Assembly (NCBI GenBank): GCA_031310005.1
Contig: CM062382.1
Coordinates: 3,286,001-3,350,000 of the forward strand
Direction of reading: 5' to 3'
Origin: Dactylellina haptotyla
Taxonomy: Eukaryota > Ascomycota > Orbiliomycetes > Orbiliales > Orbiliaceae
DNA length: 64,000 nucleotides
Made by a program: the position numbers and the translations under genes. Every line of letters begins with the position of its first letter. Position 1 is the stretch's first letter. A model generated the notes under the pieces. It did not search any database. It saw only the letters and a program-made list of their open reading frames with translations, and was not told the DNA's origin. Below, in pieces: positions 1 to 12,451 of this stretch.

Positions 1-21
1 CCTCGGTACGGTAGGAGTGTT

Positions 22-3000
22 CTACTCCTCGCCACCGTCGTCGATAAAGCCCTCCAAGCCAGGGGAATCCTCACCCTTCTTCTTTCTCCTCTTCGCCTTA
101 TTCGGGGGTGGACTCATCCCAGTCTTGCGTTTACGGGGTCTACCACGCCCACGGTGGGCATTTCCGTCCCCATCGTCGGATTCATCTCCTTCACCCCCGC
201 CGCCGAATAGATCGTCGTCCTCGTGCTCAGTAAGACGTTTGAACTCGTTGTCGACAGTGAGAAGTTCCACAAACTAGTATCAGGAAACCTATTAGTATCT
301 TCTTTCTCAATGTTCCACCACAGGGGTAAAGACTCACCTCTCTGAATTGTTGATCCATCGCCTCGTCGGTATTCAGAGTGTCCATCAGCTCCCCCATCTC
401 ATCCCACAACGTCCTCCCTCCCATTCCTACAACTTTAGTCGGCGCTTTGGTCATCTCCTTGAGATTCTTGACCTTCTTCATAACAACCTCCGCCGTCAAC
501 CCGTGCAACTTTCTCAGATAAGTTCGCGTTCCCCAACACATCGTCAAGATCACAGAAGCCATACAAAGCCGTCTCTTTACTATCGGATCAACGGGTCTAG
601 GCTCCGCGCTCTGAAGACTGATCTGGAACACATCCGTCTCAATCTGAAGGACCAAGTTACTACCAATGCTCCCCACAACCTTCTCCAGTCCCGTTGCAAC
701 CTGGTGCACGTCTTCCACGCTAACGTAATCGAAATATGCTAGGTTCTGGAGGATGAACCGTGCGTACGTCAGATGGGAAGGATTGGCCGATACCTGAAGC
801 TTATTAGGCTCGAATTCGAGTGCTGCCAACAGATTACCTAGGAACTTCTTCTTGACTTTGCGGCTAGTCACCGTCAGGGCATAAAGGTTGGCCAGTTTGG
901 GCGTGAAATTAGCGCTATCAGCACCGTCTTCGGAATCGATAACATCGAACTGGTATTTGAAAGCGAGTTTGAAACCTTCCATGTAGGCTCTTTCGACGAT
1001 ACTCTCGTGTTTCTGGGCCAATGTCTTGAGCTCACGGAATGCGACGTTTTGGATCCTCACATCTGGACAAGTGCCCAAAGCCACCAATGCAGGCGTGCAC
1101 TCTTTAGGATGAACGAGACCCTGTCGGAGAACCGAGCCAGTAAGCTCAACTGCTGCAAAGCCAAAGTCATCCACGGATCCCAAAGCGATCTTGATGATGT
1201 AGTGCAGAAAAGTCTGTGCTAGTGCCGTCGACACACCGTCTCTTGAAGTGGCCGTACTGGCACCCGTCAGTCTTCCAGGATCGTAATCGGCGCCGGTAGC
1301 TGCAACGCTCTCTTTTGACGCCGCTGGTGCTTTTCCTCTCTTCAATGCCTCCTCCGAACTTCTTTCCTCGGCACTCAAGAAATCATGAAGACTCTTCAGG
1401 ATCAAAGACTTGAAGTCATTTTGGTCGTCAGATTTGAATACATCTTCAAAGGCGTTAGTAACCGCCGATCGCATGTACTGCTCCGGATGACTCTTCGCAA
1501 CGTTTCCGACGGCTTCTAGCGCCGCCTTTCTGACGGTAGGTTCCGCCTTCTGACCCGCAAATCCGAGCATGGTATCCACAATAAACTCAGAAATAGTCGG
1601 GTTTTTGAAGGTGAGCCCCATCTTTGCGAATCTAAGTCGGATTTCCTTGCTGTAGTTCTCCAACGGACAGTAGTTACCAACAAGCCCCACGATGCAAATC
1701 AAACGTGATATTTTGCGGTTGACCTGCTGTGGCAAAGTTCGAGTATCCGCCCCAAAGTGTGGCTTGAGCATATTCAGACTTGAGCAGAAAACCGAAATTA
1801 ACTTGCCGCTGATATCAAACGACTTGTTTATTTCCGCGAGACAAAAGATGGCTTCGGGAAGTTCGGTGGTGGGGAGTTTGGATACGTTGCTCAGCAAAGC
1901 TCCAGCGACGTCTTCCAAGAACTTCGAGTGTGCTGCGGACAGGCCAGGAAGGACGCATCTGAAGATGACAATTGCCGATCGGTAGACGGACATATCATCT
2001 GCCGAACTGAGATCCTTGATATATGGCTTCAGCATATCCAATTGATCTACTTTGAAGAGACTTGCCGAAGCTCGAGCAAAAACCACAAGCGTACGCATTA
2101 TGCTTTGCCTGCGTTGCTTGTCGTCATCGCTGCCCGTCGAGTCGATCAGGTCATCGAACAGAGCTTGGACCATCAATCTGCAAACTTTCGAATTCTGCTC
2201 GACTTGTTTGTTCTCAGAGTCCAAAAAGAACTGGATGAGACTGCTCAACGGTGCATCGAGCTTGTCATTTGTGGTTACAACCTTGGTAATGACGCTGACA
2301 CGTTCCTTGATAATGAGCTTGCCCTTCAGGCTCAGCTCTCCGTCCTCGCCATCCTTCAACGATGGGAAATATTGGTTAACCCACAACTCTTCAAAGCACT
2401 TGCGAGCCTGTTCCGCAACCGAAGTCTCGTGATCCACAACTCGCATAAGCAAACACTTCGCAATATCCACTTTGTGTTCGGGAATCTTGGTGCTTGGATA
2501 GATATCTCTCAAAAGTTTGATGGCGCGCTTCCGTAATGGAACGTTGGTATCGTACGCCCTCGAACATATAGTCGGGAGAACACGCGCTTCAAGCTCTGGC
2601 TTGAGTGCCAAGCACCGGCCAATTATATCAAGCGCTGAGTCTCGAACCTGCGGAGAGGCGTCCTTGCAACGGCCCAGCAAGGTAGGAATCATATTCCTGT
2701 CGTCGAGGATCGAGAGGTCCTTCTCAACTAGGTTCATGAGAGCCTTTAAGCCCTTGCTTCTCGCCGAGGTTTGCTCGCCATCTATACTGTGGATGAGGCG
2801 GGCACGAATGATGTGTTTATGGCTGCAAAAGTCGGCTGCGAGAGTAATAAGGAGATATGCGTGGCGAATTTGCATTGGGGTCGGCATATTGTTCCTGTAC
2901 GTGTTGCTAGTAAATATTGTTAGCGAGGATGGTTGGGTGAAGGCGGGGAGGGGGTGAACATACACTTCATCCGCTTCGTCATACCACGCCTTTTCCGTTA

Positions 3001-6000
3001 TCATCTTGTGTAGATTATCGGCTACGCGAGCAAAACTCGCGGCAAAAGCAGAGTCTGTTTCGTGGTATGTTTCAAATGCTGTACTGAGTCTCGCTGCCCA
3101 AACAGAAGCAAAGAATCCCCAAGCGGTCTACAAACAAGGATGATTAGTTCTATGCTAGCGTCAAAAATATAAGAATGTACCAACCTGAAGATTGTCAGCA
3201 TCTTCTTTTTGATCTTTATCCCACAGATACTCCAAGATCATTCGGAAGGGACCCTTCCAGCCTATCATTTTGGCCAAAAGCCTTTCCCGCTCTTCTTTGA
3301 TCTCATTACCCGACTTGCCATCGATATTCTGCGTTAACTCGATCAATTCATCGGTCAACATTGAGAGCATTCCATCGACGGTAGAGTCTGAAGCATGCTT
3401 GTCCCCGTTGATCTTTTTGAGGTGGGTGTCGTTATCGCTAATACAGGAACCCAGCTTTCCGAGTAGTTCCAGCGCCGCAGATTTAGCGGGCACCGATTGT
3501 TTATGGTCGTCCACGGTTCGAATCTATATGGGCGTTAGATTAAACATATTAAGCGACAGGGGAAGAGATGACAAACCATTTTTATACAAATCGTCTTCAT
3601 GAACAGTTCCGCAGCTGGCCATTCGGGGTTGTCGAGCACCTGGTCAAAATCTTCAACCATGAGATCAAGGAGATTTCGAGAATTGGAATTCTCAGAAGAT
3701 TTGCTAGTTATCAAAGCTTTATTAACAATGTAACTGGTGACATATGCTGTCTTCTCCTGAGCCGTCCTAAGAAATCGTTGAGTGACATCATCAAGTCTGC
3801 GCATGATACTACCTGCATCCTTTCCGCGGTTCGCGGAATTGGGGTTTGGAAGCTCAGAATGACCGTTGGCCATTTCGTCATCTGAGTTATCTTCTGCGGG
3901 TACCCCGGTTGAAGGTATCGCTCTTTCCTGGTACGAGCCCGCTGATTGGACCAGCATCATCATGAAAGCGCTAATAAGTTGGATATTAGAGCTACCGTTG
4001 ATAGGGAAATTCTTTGCGCTCTGGCGCCCAACGGGGAGTTTTTCCAGGTTACCCAGAACCTCAGTTATGATAGTGTCGCCTTGGTCGGGATACCTGGCAA
4101 AGATCTTCGCAAGTATGTTCATCGCAGCCAGTCGCAAATTCTCAACTTTTTTCGTACCGAAAACCGAATCCTTGTCACTTGTGGCATTATCGATAAACAC
4201 GAGAGAAACAGAAGTGTAGATCAATTTGATGGTAAAATCCTCGGTTACTTCTTGGTTAGATAATAGTGTCGTGAGAAGTTTGAGAATTTTGGTAGTATCT
4301 TGAAGAAGATCGCGTAGCATCTTCTTTTTCGACATTACCGCTTTAAATGCGTCTTCTCTATCCGACCTTAAGGCTATCAAGGGAGTAATCGAACCCTCAA
4401 GTAAATTTTTGATGACATTGTGAATGGATGTCAATACCTCCTCCGAGTATATTTGCTTTTCCGACCGGCCGCCGTTCATCAACCGAAGGATAGTCCGACA
4501 GGTCTTGACTGTGTTCTCCGCAAACGCAATTTTCTGATCATACTCCGACACAATCCCACCCTCTGAGGCTTCGCCGGTATTCTCATCAACTTTGACATCG
4601 AGATTTTCGGCTGCTTTCAGGGTGTTCTCGCAAATCTTGATCAAACGTGTTATATCGTCAATATCCATACTCTCGAAACGATTATATAAAATGACTTGGC
4701 GGATTGCGTGATCTAGTTTGACGTGAATACCCAGAGACAAGCACTGCCCTGTTGTTTCTGGGGAGTACCCGAGTGCGCCGGGCGGGATAAAGATACCGGG
4801 ATTGAGGGAAGCGACGTTGCCAGAGGTGTCAGGCTGCAGGTTATCCTCCGACTCGAAAATATGAACAAGAAGAGTCTGCAGAGAATGGAGAGCGGATTCG
4901 CCCTTGGCTCGAGTATCAACACTAGCTATCAGAGCCTCGCGGTCGTCGGAATCGTCAATCTTGCGCCGCTTTCTCGCTTTGAAATTATTGGAAACCAAGA
5001 TCTTCGCGTCCGCTGCTTCGTGTGTGCTGTAATCAGTCGGTGTGAAGCCTTCTTTAGGCGGCGGTAAGACGATAGCAGCGAGGACCTGGCCGGTTGGTTG
5101 GTGATCGTCCGGTAGTGTTTTGGTATGGCTTTCAGAAATTATATCCTCCTGTTTCAGAAGCTGTGAAGGGTTTATCGTGCTCGGGTAGCCATTGGACTGG
5201 TCAAGCTGAAGAGAAGAAACAGGCGGAACGGCGATATAAAAATTGCTCTGAGGTAAAGGTGAAGGTTGGTGAGATGCGTTTGAAACACTAGCCTTTTTGG
5301 AAGGGGTTTTGGAAGAGGCTTTGGAGGGGGGTTTCGATGAGTGATTGTTTGAAGGCAAGCTAGAGGACTGATTCAGACTTTGCTGGGAGTCTTCGAGGGT
5401 AGATAGGGGAGTTCGTTTGGCTGTAAGGAGCTCATTAGTATTGCGAGTCTCGAGCTGCATCCGCAAGCGAAGCTATGATTTACTGTACACCTACCTAGCT
5501 TTTGATTGTAAGCGGGGAGCTTATGTAAAATGCTGGTTTCAAAGGAACCGAGTTTCGAGCTTTGGAGAAGGTCGTCGATGGATTGCTTTGGCGCGGTACT
5601 GCTAGAATAAGAAGCTTTTGACTTCTTAAACTCTCTAGAGGATAAAATATGTCAATAATTGTAACATGGGGGGCTTAGGAAAAGCAAGAGTGAGTTTACA
5701 TACAATTGCAAACCTCTCTTCTCGATTGTCGAGTTGATATAGCCACTGATGTCGTTGGTAGCCGTCCTAAAGCGCTTGGACATGGGATCGAGACGATTGA
5801 AATCCTTGAGAAGCTTCTGTCCTACAGCTTCAGACTTGGCTGCAAGGGACGAGCCGTCTATTATGGGGGTTGGTATTATATCTGATGACATCCGAGTTAG
5901 CAATCTGATATGCCCGATTTGCATGTGTACGCTACTATTAGATTTCGACTTACGACCGTGGAATGGGAGGATGGAGTTGAGTGGGGTGTATTGGAGGGCC

Positions 6001-6791
6001 TCGTCTATGGAAGTAGGAGCTGGGATACTTCGAGAGGATTGTGTGGAGGTTCCGCCGCTATATGCGGATGGGCCAGCAGCGGATGGGGTATGTGACGAAT
6101 TGTAGGAGCTGTGACGGCTCTGCTGCTGTTGATGATGAGAGGAAGAATGCGAAGGATTCGGTCTCGCCTGGTGATGGCCTTGGCGGGGGGTACTGTTATG
6201 GCGAGACGATGAAGAAGAAGCATCCGAGTAGTTTGAGGATGTTGACGAGTGGTTGTTGCCAGACCCACCGTACTGCTGATGCTGAGCAACGGAAGGCGAG
6301 CTGTAGTGCTGGGCAGACGACTGGCGAGGTCGATTCTGCTGCTGCTGCTGCTGCTGCGAGGAGTACTGATGAGAAGGAGGGTTCCCGACAGAGGGACTAT
6401 ACGGTGCTCCGGTAGAAGGGGAAGCCGGTGAGAAGGATGATTGATGATGGTGCGGTTGGTGATGATTGTGGCTCTGGTGGGAGTTCTGCGGGGGGTAGCC
6501 GGGGTGCATGCCGGCGGGGGGTCGCGATGGTGTTGCGGGTGAGGTTGAGTACGACGACGGCGGGACGTAGTTGAAGTTGTAGTTGAAGCCCGCGTGCTGG
6601 CTGCTGTAGAACGAAGCGTGCCCTCCTCCTCCTGCTGCCGATGCCGGCTGCTGCGGAGGGGGTCCGCCGCCGCCGCTGCTGTTGTTCCTCCCTCCACCGT
6701 ACACCTGCTGCTGCTGGTGATGGTAGTATCCACCACCGCCTCCCCCTCCTCCTCCTCCAGCCCCTCCTCCTCCGCGATTGTAGCCGTCCAT
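22..6791 (-). CDS. SCC2: Sister chromatid cohesion protein 2 (cohesin loader, Scc2/Mis4/NIPBL)
   Basis: This is the large HEAT-repeat subunit of the Scc2-Scc4 loader, which places cohesin on chromosomes in the nucleus. I infer eight exons: 6791-5954, 5881-5704, 5634-5495, 5420-3577, 3523-3185, 3127-2964, 2894-338 and 273-22. They sum to 2103 codons plus TAG, and every junction keeps frame. Family marks are the N-terminal motif around 'TPLNSILPFHG' joined by splicing to 'HIIPTP', the segment 'ARSKGLKALMNLVEKD' typical of the Scc2 HEAT array, and the exon reading 'TAWGFFASVWAARLS'. The C-terminus is acidic then basic (GRGRPRKRK, an AT-hook-like and nuclear-localisation-like patch). The first about 250 residues are unusual Gly-, Gln-, His- and Ser-rich low complexity. 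The third intron (5421-5494) has a TACTAAT branch site, which shows that an apparent Met start near 5460 lies inside an intron. Family assignment is firm; the exact N-terminus is less sure. Confidence 0.93.
6336..6357. repeat. CTG/CAG trinucleotide run inside SCC2
   Basis: About seven CTG units on the plus strand encode a polyglutamine run in the SCC2 N-terminal region. Neighbouring Gly codons (6740-6775) and His/Gln codons make the whole first exon a low-complexity microsatellite-like stretch. Confidence 0.85.
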
Positions 6792-8450
6792 GTCTGCCTG
6801 CTAGGAGCCGTGCATCCTACGGAGACACAAGTTTGCTGTTCGAGCTGGTCTGCCAGGTACACTTCTATGCCGAGTCGCGTCGTTCAAACAAAGAGAGAGC
6901 GTGGTGTGCAGGCGGCTATCGACAGCGGCGCATTGCGGGGGGTCCTGTCGGGGCGTCGGTTGGTTCTTCCGGAAATGCTCCTCGGACGTCCGTGTTTTCC
7001 CTTTTCCTTCCTTGCCGTCGTGGGTGGGGTCGACCAGAAAGCGAGAGTCCTGCGATGATGATGCCTGAAAATGAAGGTACGATTTGGTGAGTGTAGTGCA
7101 AACAGTCGCGATTTCCCTAACATCCTCGTTTCCATTTCCATTTCCTGTCCGCCGCCTCAGAAAGCAGACTAAACTCCTTTCGGCTTCGGCAATCCAGCCA
7201 ACCACGGAACACTCTGCCCCCTGCATCCTTTCAACACTCTCCGATTGATTAATATCACAAGGTTCAGCCCGGATTCTTGCCGGTGTCAAAGGCCCGCCAG
7301 ATAAGTAATCTGAGGCTCTGCCAGGGCACGTTTTGATATCTGATAAAGAAATAAAAATGCCTGAAAATATCCATCCCCGTTCGTGGAGAAATCGCCCATA
7401 TTCTCCAAATATATTGCTAGGGGGTTCCCCTTGAAAACAACAACTGTTGATAGGTAGTCCGTTGTGAGATTTCAATCCTCAGAGATTCGAGCGGCCCATG
7501 AGAAACAATAGGACCTAGAAATGCGCATCTACATACAAGCACGGAGTACACCTCACACATGTAAAATACAAACAAGATTACAATCCCAATGTTCTTCCAA
7601 AGACTTTCTCATAATATCTGAGTGTGCGAGAGCACGCAGGGCTCAATATTTACACTCCCAAATGCAAATGAATGCTATATTTGAAAAGTTTTGTGTTGGC
7701 AATCCATCTTAGCTTGGGGGCTAACAGAAAGAGCCAATCGCGCATTATTTCCCCTTTCTTAAATAAGTTTCTGGTTCCGATAAGTCCCTGTTGATCTGCT
7801 CTCGAGTTCCACACGGATATATATAGCTATTTATATCAACTGTGACATTTATTGGAAATTGAATAGCTCTTACAAGACAATTGAAAATATCGTTCAAGCA
7901 TGAGTTGAAGGAATGAAAATTTTAATCCAAGGTTTCCCTCATTTTACACAATAAATATAACCACGACGCTTAAGTATTGTGAGAGCTTAGGCTAAGAGAT
8001 CTCGGGATCTGCCATCCAACCATTTCTCACAATAAGAATCAACAAATTTCGCAACAGACAAGTCTACATATGCCTGCCTGATACGGGGGGCGAAGAGACA
8101 CAAGTCAGATCATATTGGGATTTGTCTCGTAAATCGATTGGGATGCTAATTAACAAGCAGAATATACAGTCTCCCAATTTGCTATAAAGGTCAGCAATCG
8201 CCCTCCTTCGAATTCAGATTATCCAATTCTATCCTCGCAGACAATAATATCTGCAGATGCGATCGGCAGCATTGAATTTTCGTGTTCAACGCGGGTTGGT
8301 CGCCTACATAAGGCGTAACTATCTGCAACCGCAAATCGATCATCTACGACCAACTAAGAAACTCCGAAGATCGGCTCCTACAACGTGAAGATGGAAATAT
8401 ATCCAAAGTAGTGTAGGCTACAGCTTACGTAGGAGTTATTGTCGAGCCAA

Positions 8451-8480
<30 letters not shown>
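8451..8480. repeat. Compound (TC)10(TA)5 microsatellite
   Basis: Ten TC dinucleotides run directly into five TA dinucleotides, all perfect. This is a simple-sequence repeat in intergenic DNA. Confidence 0.95.
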
Positions 8481-8481
<1 letters not shown>

Positions 8482-9264
8482 GTCTACATACAAGTTAGAT
8501 CGATAGATCTGTAGTTCTATCTTTTTTCACCAAGAGAACATCTCCGGAAGCTCCTGGGGTCACTACTCAGCCCCAACATGGCGTGTCTTCTCGAATCGAG
8601 ACGCCGATGACATCGGCAATAAACACCCCGCAGAAACGCCAGTGGCGTTTTGAATTCTCCGCCACGTCATTTAACACCAGTCATTTCACGCCTCTACCTG
8701 TTGTTGCTATCGATCTAACTTTGATATTACCAAATCCATCTTCCTTTTCGCATTCAGCTCTGCCTTCGTACCATGTTATGCACGATCGAACATGTCGCTG
8801 TGTGACGACCGTCGGCATATCCCAATTTAGGATTAGCCCTTCCGCGCCCAGCCAATAGGGGCCGCAGAATCGAAGCTGCCGCTCAGAATCTACGCTTTCA
8901 ATGCGGGGTTCTGTAAATGCCTCAGGCATTCGAAAAACAAGCAGATGCAAGAACCCTTTCGATCTTGCTTGCCGACCCGCACCGGGATATAGGTTGCACA
9001 ATTTTATTTCCGAGCGAGATTTAGATTGGTGTTGCAGATCCACAGTTCGCATCAAGTTCAGCTCTGGATCTTTTCATCATGTATGTGCAATCGATTGGGA
9101 TCCACAAACTATCTATTATCGCGATTCGATTCGTTCCCATTCAAGCCACCCCTCCACAGAGTATCACCTTACTAAAGCATGGATACCGTGAGCTCATCAT
9201 CCATTCGCAGAGTATTGCCCTATTCTCACTTATAAACAGTAAAGCATGGATGCGTATGAACGTC

Positions 9265-9272
9265 TATAAATA
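9265..9272 (+). promoter_or_regulatory. Possible TATA box of the thioredoxin gene
   Basis: TATAAATA lies about 200 bp upstream of the thioredoxin ATG and is followed by a pyrimidine-rich stretch that could hold the transcription start. It is identified by motif and position only. Confidence 0.35.
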
Positions 9273-9472
9273 CCCTATGCTTTCACCATGTTCACCTAAC
9301 TTACTCTTTAATATCCACCCACCACTACATCACCAATACTCAATCCCTCCCCTCCACAACTATAAGCTTCGGGCTTAAATCAATCGCTATCCATAAGCTT
9401 CTCTTCTTAATCCATTACCTAACATAAAAAATAAACCCTTCTATAAGCTCACGAAGCTAAGCTTTTAAAACA

Positions 9473-9877
9473 ATGTCTCCCACTCCCTCTCAATCCCGCA
9501 TCACCCAAAGCCACGGCCAGACACTCTACGGTCCAGCATGTTTAACCGACGGAATCCGGATCAAAGCTGTTAGAAATATACACACAGCTGCAGAACTTAA
9601 CGACATCAAGGGGAAATCTGGCTTGGTCGTCATTGATTTCAGCGCAGTATGGTGCGGCCCGTGCAGGTTCATGGGTCCCACCTTTGAGAGATGTTCGAAC
9701 GACTATAAAGACGCTACTTTCGCCACGGTAGACATCGATGAGTTGTCAGACGCAGATGAAGTTCGCTCAATTCGCAGTGTACCTACATTCAGATTCTACA
9801 GAAATGGCAACAAGGTTTCGGAGTTTTCTGGCGCTAGCGAAGGACAGCTTAGAAAGACAATCGAGGCGAATCTATAG
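9473..9877 (+). CDS. Thioredoxin
   Basis: A 134-residue single-exon thioredoxin, a small disulfide reductase kept reduced by thioredoxin reductase. The active site WCGPC is at residues 60-64 within '[13 protein letters not shown]', followed by the cis-Pro loop '[16 protein letters not shown]' and the C-terminal helix. About 30 extra residues precede the fold compared with a 105-residue classical thioredoxin. They are rich in Ser, Thr and Gln with few acidic residues, so a weak organelle-targeting role is possible but unproven. The ATG at 9473 is the first Met in frame. The stop is TAG, and the same frame stays open for 72 more codons downstream. Which thioredoxin paralogue this is cannot be told. 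Confidence 0.9.
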   Translation: MSPTPSQSRITQSHGQTLYGPACLTDGIRIKAVRNIHTAAELNDIKGKSGLVVIDFSAVWCGPCRFMGPTFERCSNDYKDATFATVDIDELSDADEVRSIRSVPTFRFYRNGNKVSEFSGASEGQLRKTIEANL

Positions 9878-10096
9878 AAAGCACTGGAATGGACCATTGC
9901 AACATTGAATAGCGTCTCGGCACCTCAAATGCGGACCATATTTTGTAGATTACAGTGCGAAAGAAATTTACTTGAACTTTATCTCATAACTCCGGAATAT
10001 ATCCATTTTTATCGTGAGGCATATCTATATCTTGACTCCCACGCGAAAGTAACGAGGTTTGGTGAATCTAAATTTAAATGCATTCGTTTGACATAA
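9878..10096 (+). other. In-frame open stretch after the thioredoxin TAG
   Basis: Seventy-two sense codons followed by TAA continue in the exact frame of thioredoxin beyond its TAG stop. The conceptual sequence is mixed in composition and matches nothing I know. It may simply be 3' UTR, but its length in fairly AT-rich DNA is notable next to the similar cases after the kinase (36197) and FIP1 (41730). Beyond it, 10097-10246 shows nothing. Confidence 0.3.
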
Positions 10097-10246
10097 CCCC
10101 CGAGAAAGTTCTCCGTCCGGGTGATCTAATTTAAGCAAGGATATTACAACTATCCAGACACGTAGCCATCGCCAGTTGCGTAACCTTTGGCCATATCACC
10201 AATATTAGTACCTATTTCGTGCAACCCGAATATAAAAGCCGTGAGA

Positions 10247-12218
10247 ATGTCAGCTAGTGAAATAAAGGCTACTGACCTCCCTACGGAGATCTTACGGATG
10301 ATATTTAGTTATGTTGGTACCCTATACTCGTGAAGAACCAGCTAATCACAGCTCGCTGACCGACAATGGCTCCAGCTCGCAGATGACCGGGTTGCTATAT
10401 CCGCTGTCAGCCTTACCTGCCCTTTATTCTCGAGGGTAGCAGCAGAACTTCGCAACCAGTCAATTATCATCGAAGCGGATTCATTTGGATTTAACTGGCA
10501 GCCCTTCGCATCCAATTTATGCCCGGAATCGATGCGCACGAGGCGATTCCCGAAAGAAATTCAATTTACCCTTCGTCAATGTCCAAAAGCACAATGCACA
10601 GGCAATATTGAAAAATTTAGCAAGATATTCGCTAGTATTGGAGATATTTATTTTGAAAGACTGAAATCCGTCAAGTAGGTTTGGGGTTGTCTCGCAAGCC
10701 AGATGCTGTGTAGTTAGATCCTACACTGCATGTAGTAGTTTGTGGATTGGTTACAAATTTCTTGTGGTATTTCGGGGCTAATACAACGTAGATTCATCTC
10801 CCACGATGTCTCGTTTACAGAAATCGGATTGATCGCTAGTATGACAAAACGGTTCCCGCATATCGAGAAATTCGCAGTACCAATTACGTTGGGTATCGTG
10901 CGAGAACAAAAATATCACCTCCGCCGATATACACGCCGCCAATCACACAGCTTGTTACTTCTTCGGAAATTGAAAAATCTATCTTTCAATATTATTTGGC
11001 CAGCCCCAGATGACACGGAGTCAATAGAAGCCATGGATCTTTCCGTCGTCTGGGATCTCGTCGATTCTAACTGGGAAACGTTGGAACGTCTATACATTAT
11101 ATTCATCGACTTTGGAATCGGTATCTCGATATCGCAACAGTCACAAGCTTTCATAAAATTTTGGCGTTACGTATCTAATCATACAGGATATTCTGATTTT
11201 CGACGACTGATCCCTTTGGAACCGACCCAGTGGCCAAATCCGCTGAGTTTGAGGGTCTTGCAATTTGAAGGGCTCACATATTGTGAGAGTCTGCCGTGGG
11301 AGTATATGCTTAGACTAGAAATTTTACAGGTTCTGAGTTTGTCTTATTGCGCTGGCGCAGCAAAGGCTCTTTGGCACATATCGGAATACGTCCTGAATCT
11401 GAAATGTTTACAGATCATTGACTTGGAGATTGATATCCCTTTGCTGAAGGGTGCGCTTCAGAAACTACCTCCACTAGAGTCATTGTACATTGATACTGTG
11501 CGGAATCGCGAAGCTGCTTTTAAATCCAAGTATTTGGATAAGCATAGAAATAGCTTGCGGCGACTAGCTCTGTTGATGCCCACGAAATTCGTCCAATTCT
11601 CAGAGAGCCATCGGAAACTTCGCAGTTCTGTTCGGAAACCAGTCTTAGTTGATTTCCGATCCTGGATAAACCTTGAAGAACTAACATTTTGTCATGTCGG
11701 AAAACTGGTAAGTTTTTATACTTAAATCCGGGCAACCGAATACCTGAAAACTCTCCCGTCTCGTGATTCCTCAAAATTTGAAGGTAGTATTTTATATGAT
11801 AGGAGGGCAACTAATAAAGTCTATTTAGCCTAACTTTTACCCACCACCATCTCTGAAGTATCTTGGCCTCTGGGGCGTGGGAGCCCAAACAGACATATCA
11901 ACTGCTGATTACAAGAGAACATTAAGATTATATCTCATGCGTCAACCGAGGCTATCAAGTGGGAAACTAAGGGCTCTTCGAGTGGTTGCCACGAATGGGA
12001 CGTTAATGCATTTACACCCCCAAGAAACCAAGGATAAGAATAGAGTCACAGTTCTCGAAATAAACTCCGTGAGAAAAAGTGGCTCGAAAACAAAAATCTG
12101 CATTGGGATGATTACTCCTGCAGAGCTGCACAAAAAAAGCTCAGAATTTTCGGGTATGCTTCTGTCAGCTCCCAGACCGATATCGTCTGCTCGGAATTGG
12201 ATTGAGAGACTACTTTGA
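10247..12218 (+). CDS. F-box / leucine-rich-repeat-like protein (probable)
   Basis: The ATG at 10247 opens an F-box start, 'DLPTEILRMIFSY', the part that would bind Skp1 in an SCF ubiquitin ligase. Downstream exons look like irregular LRRs ('LRVLQFEGLTYCESLPW', 'LNLKCLQIIDLEID', 'LPPLESLYID'), the usual substrate-binding part. Inferred introns are about 10303-10341 (39 nt, weak, phase 0), 10676-10791 (CTAAT branch site, acceptor ACGTAG) and 11709-11828 (GTAAGT donor, CTAAT branch site). The second joins 'RLKSVK' to 'FISHDVSF' in frame, and the third joins 'GKL' to 'PNFYPPP'. The first junction is uncertain. If that intron is not real, an in-frame TGA breaks the F-box and the gene would be a pseudogene. 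The substrate is unknown; such genes are numerous and fast-evolving in filamentous fungi. Confidence 0.6.
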
Positions 12219-12451
12219 TATCGAAGCACTACTTTATGACCTTTCTATTTCTTTAGTATACGCCTTGAAGCTTTTTTGTAAATAATCTGCATTATGTAAC
12301 TGGTATAACCGCACACAGAAGCTAGAAGTCTCGTTGCCGGATTTGGCTGCAGGTGCAGACTTGCGTTGTTTCGCGAGGGTGTAATATAAACTTGGCAGTC
12401 CAACGTGAAACTCTGATCCACATTCATCCTCAACACCAGTGACACATCGCG

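Larger units (their letters stand above)
6792..9472. other. Intergenic region between SCC2 and thioredoxin
   Basis: About 2.7 kb without a gene I can support. It holds the 5' flank and leader of SCC2, which includes a long open frame on the minus strand without a good ATG, a TC/TA microsatellite, and the promoter of the thioredoxin gene. Weak open frames between 8580 and 9380 resemble no family I know. Confidence 0.6.

Noticed and set aside
7050-7080. TGATGATG...CTGA resembling snoRNA C and D boxes
   Set aside because: The boxes are only a few bases apart, so no guide RNA can fit.
6801-7475. Long minus-strand open frame upstream of SCC2
   Set aside because: It begins with TTG rather than ATG, resembles no family, and overlaps the likely 5' leader of SCC2; probably chance in GC-rich DNA.
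8583-9191. Plus-strand open frame of about 200 codons broken by one TAG, with an antisense open frame
   Set aside because: No recognisable domain on either strand and no splice signals that improve it; left as intergenic.
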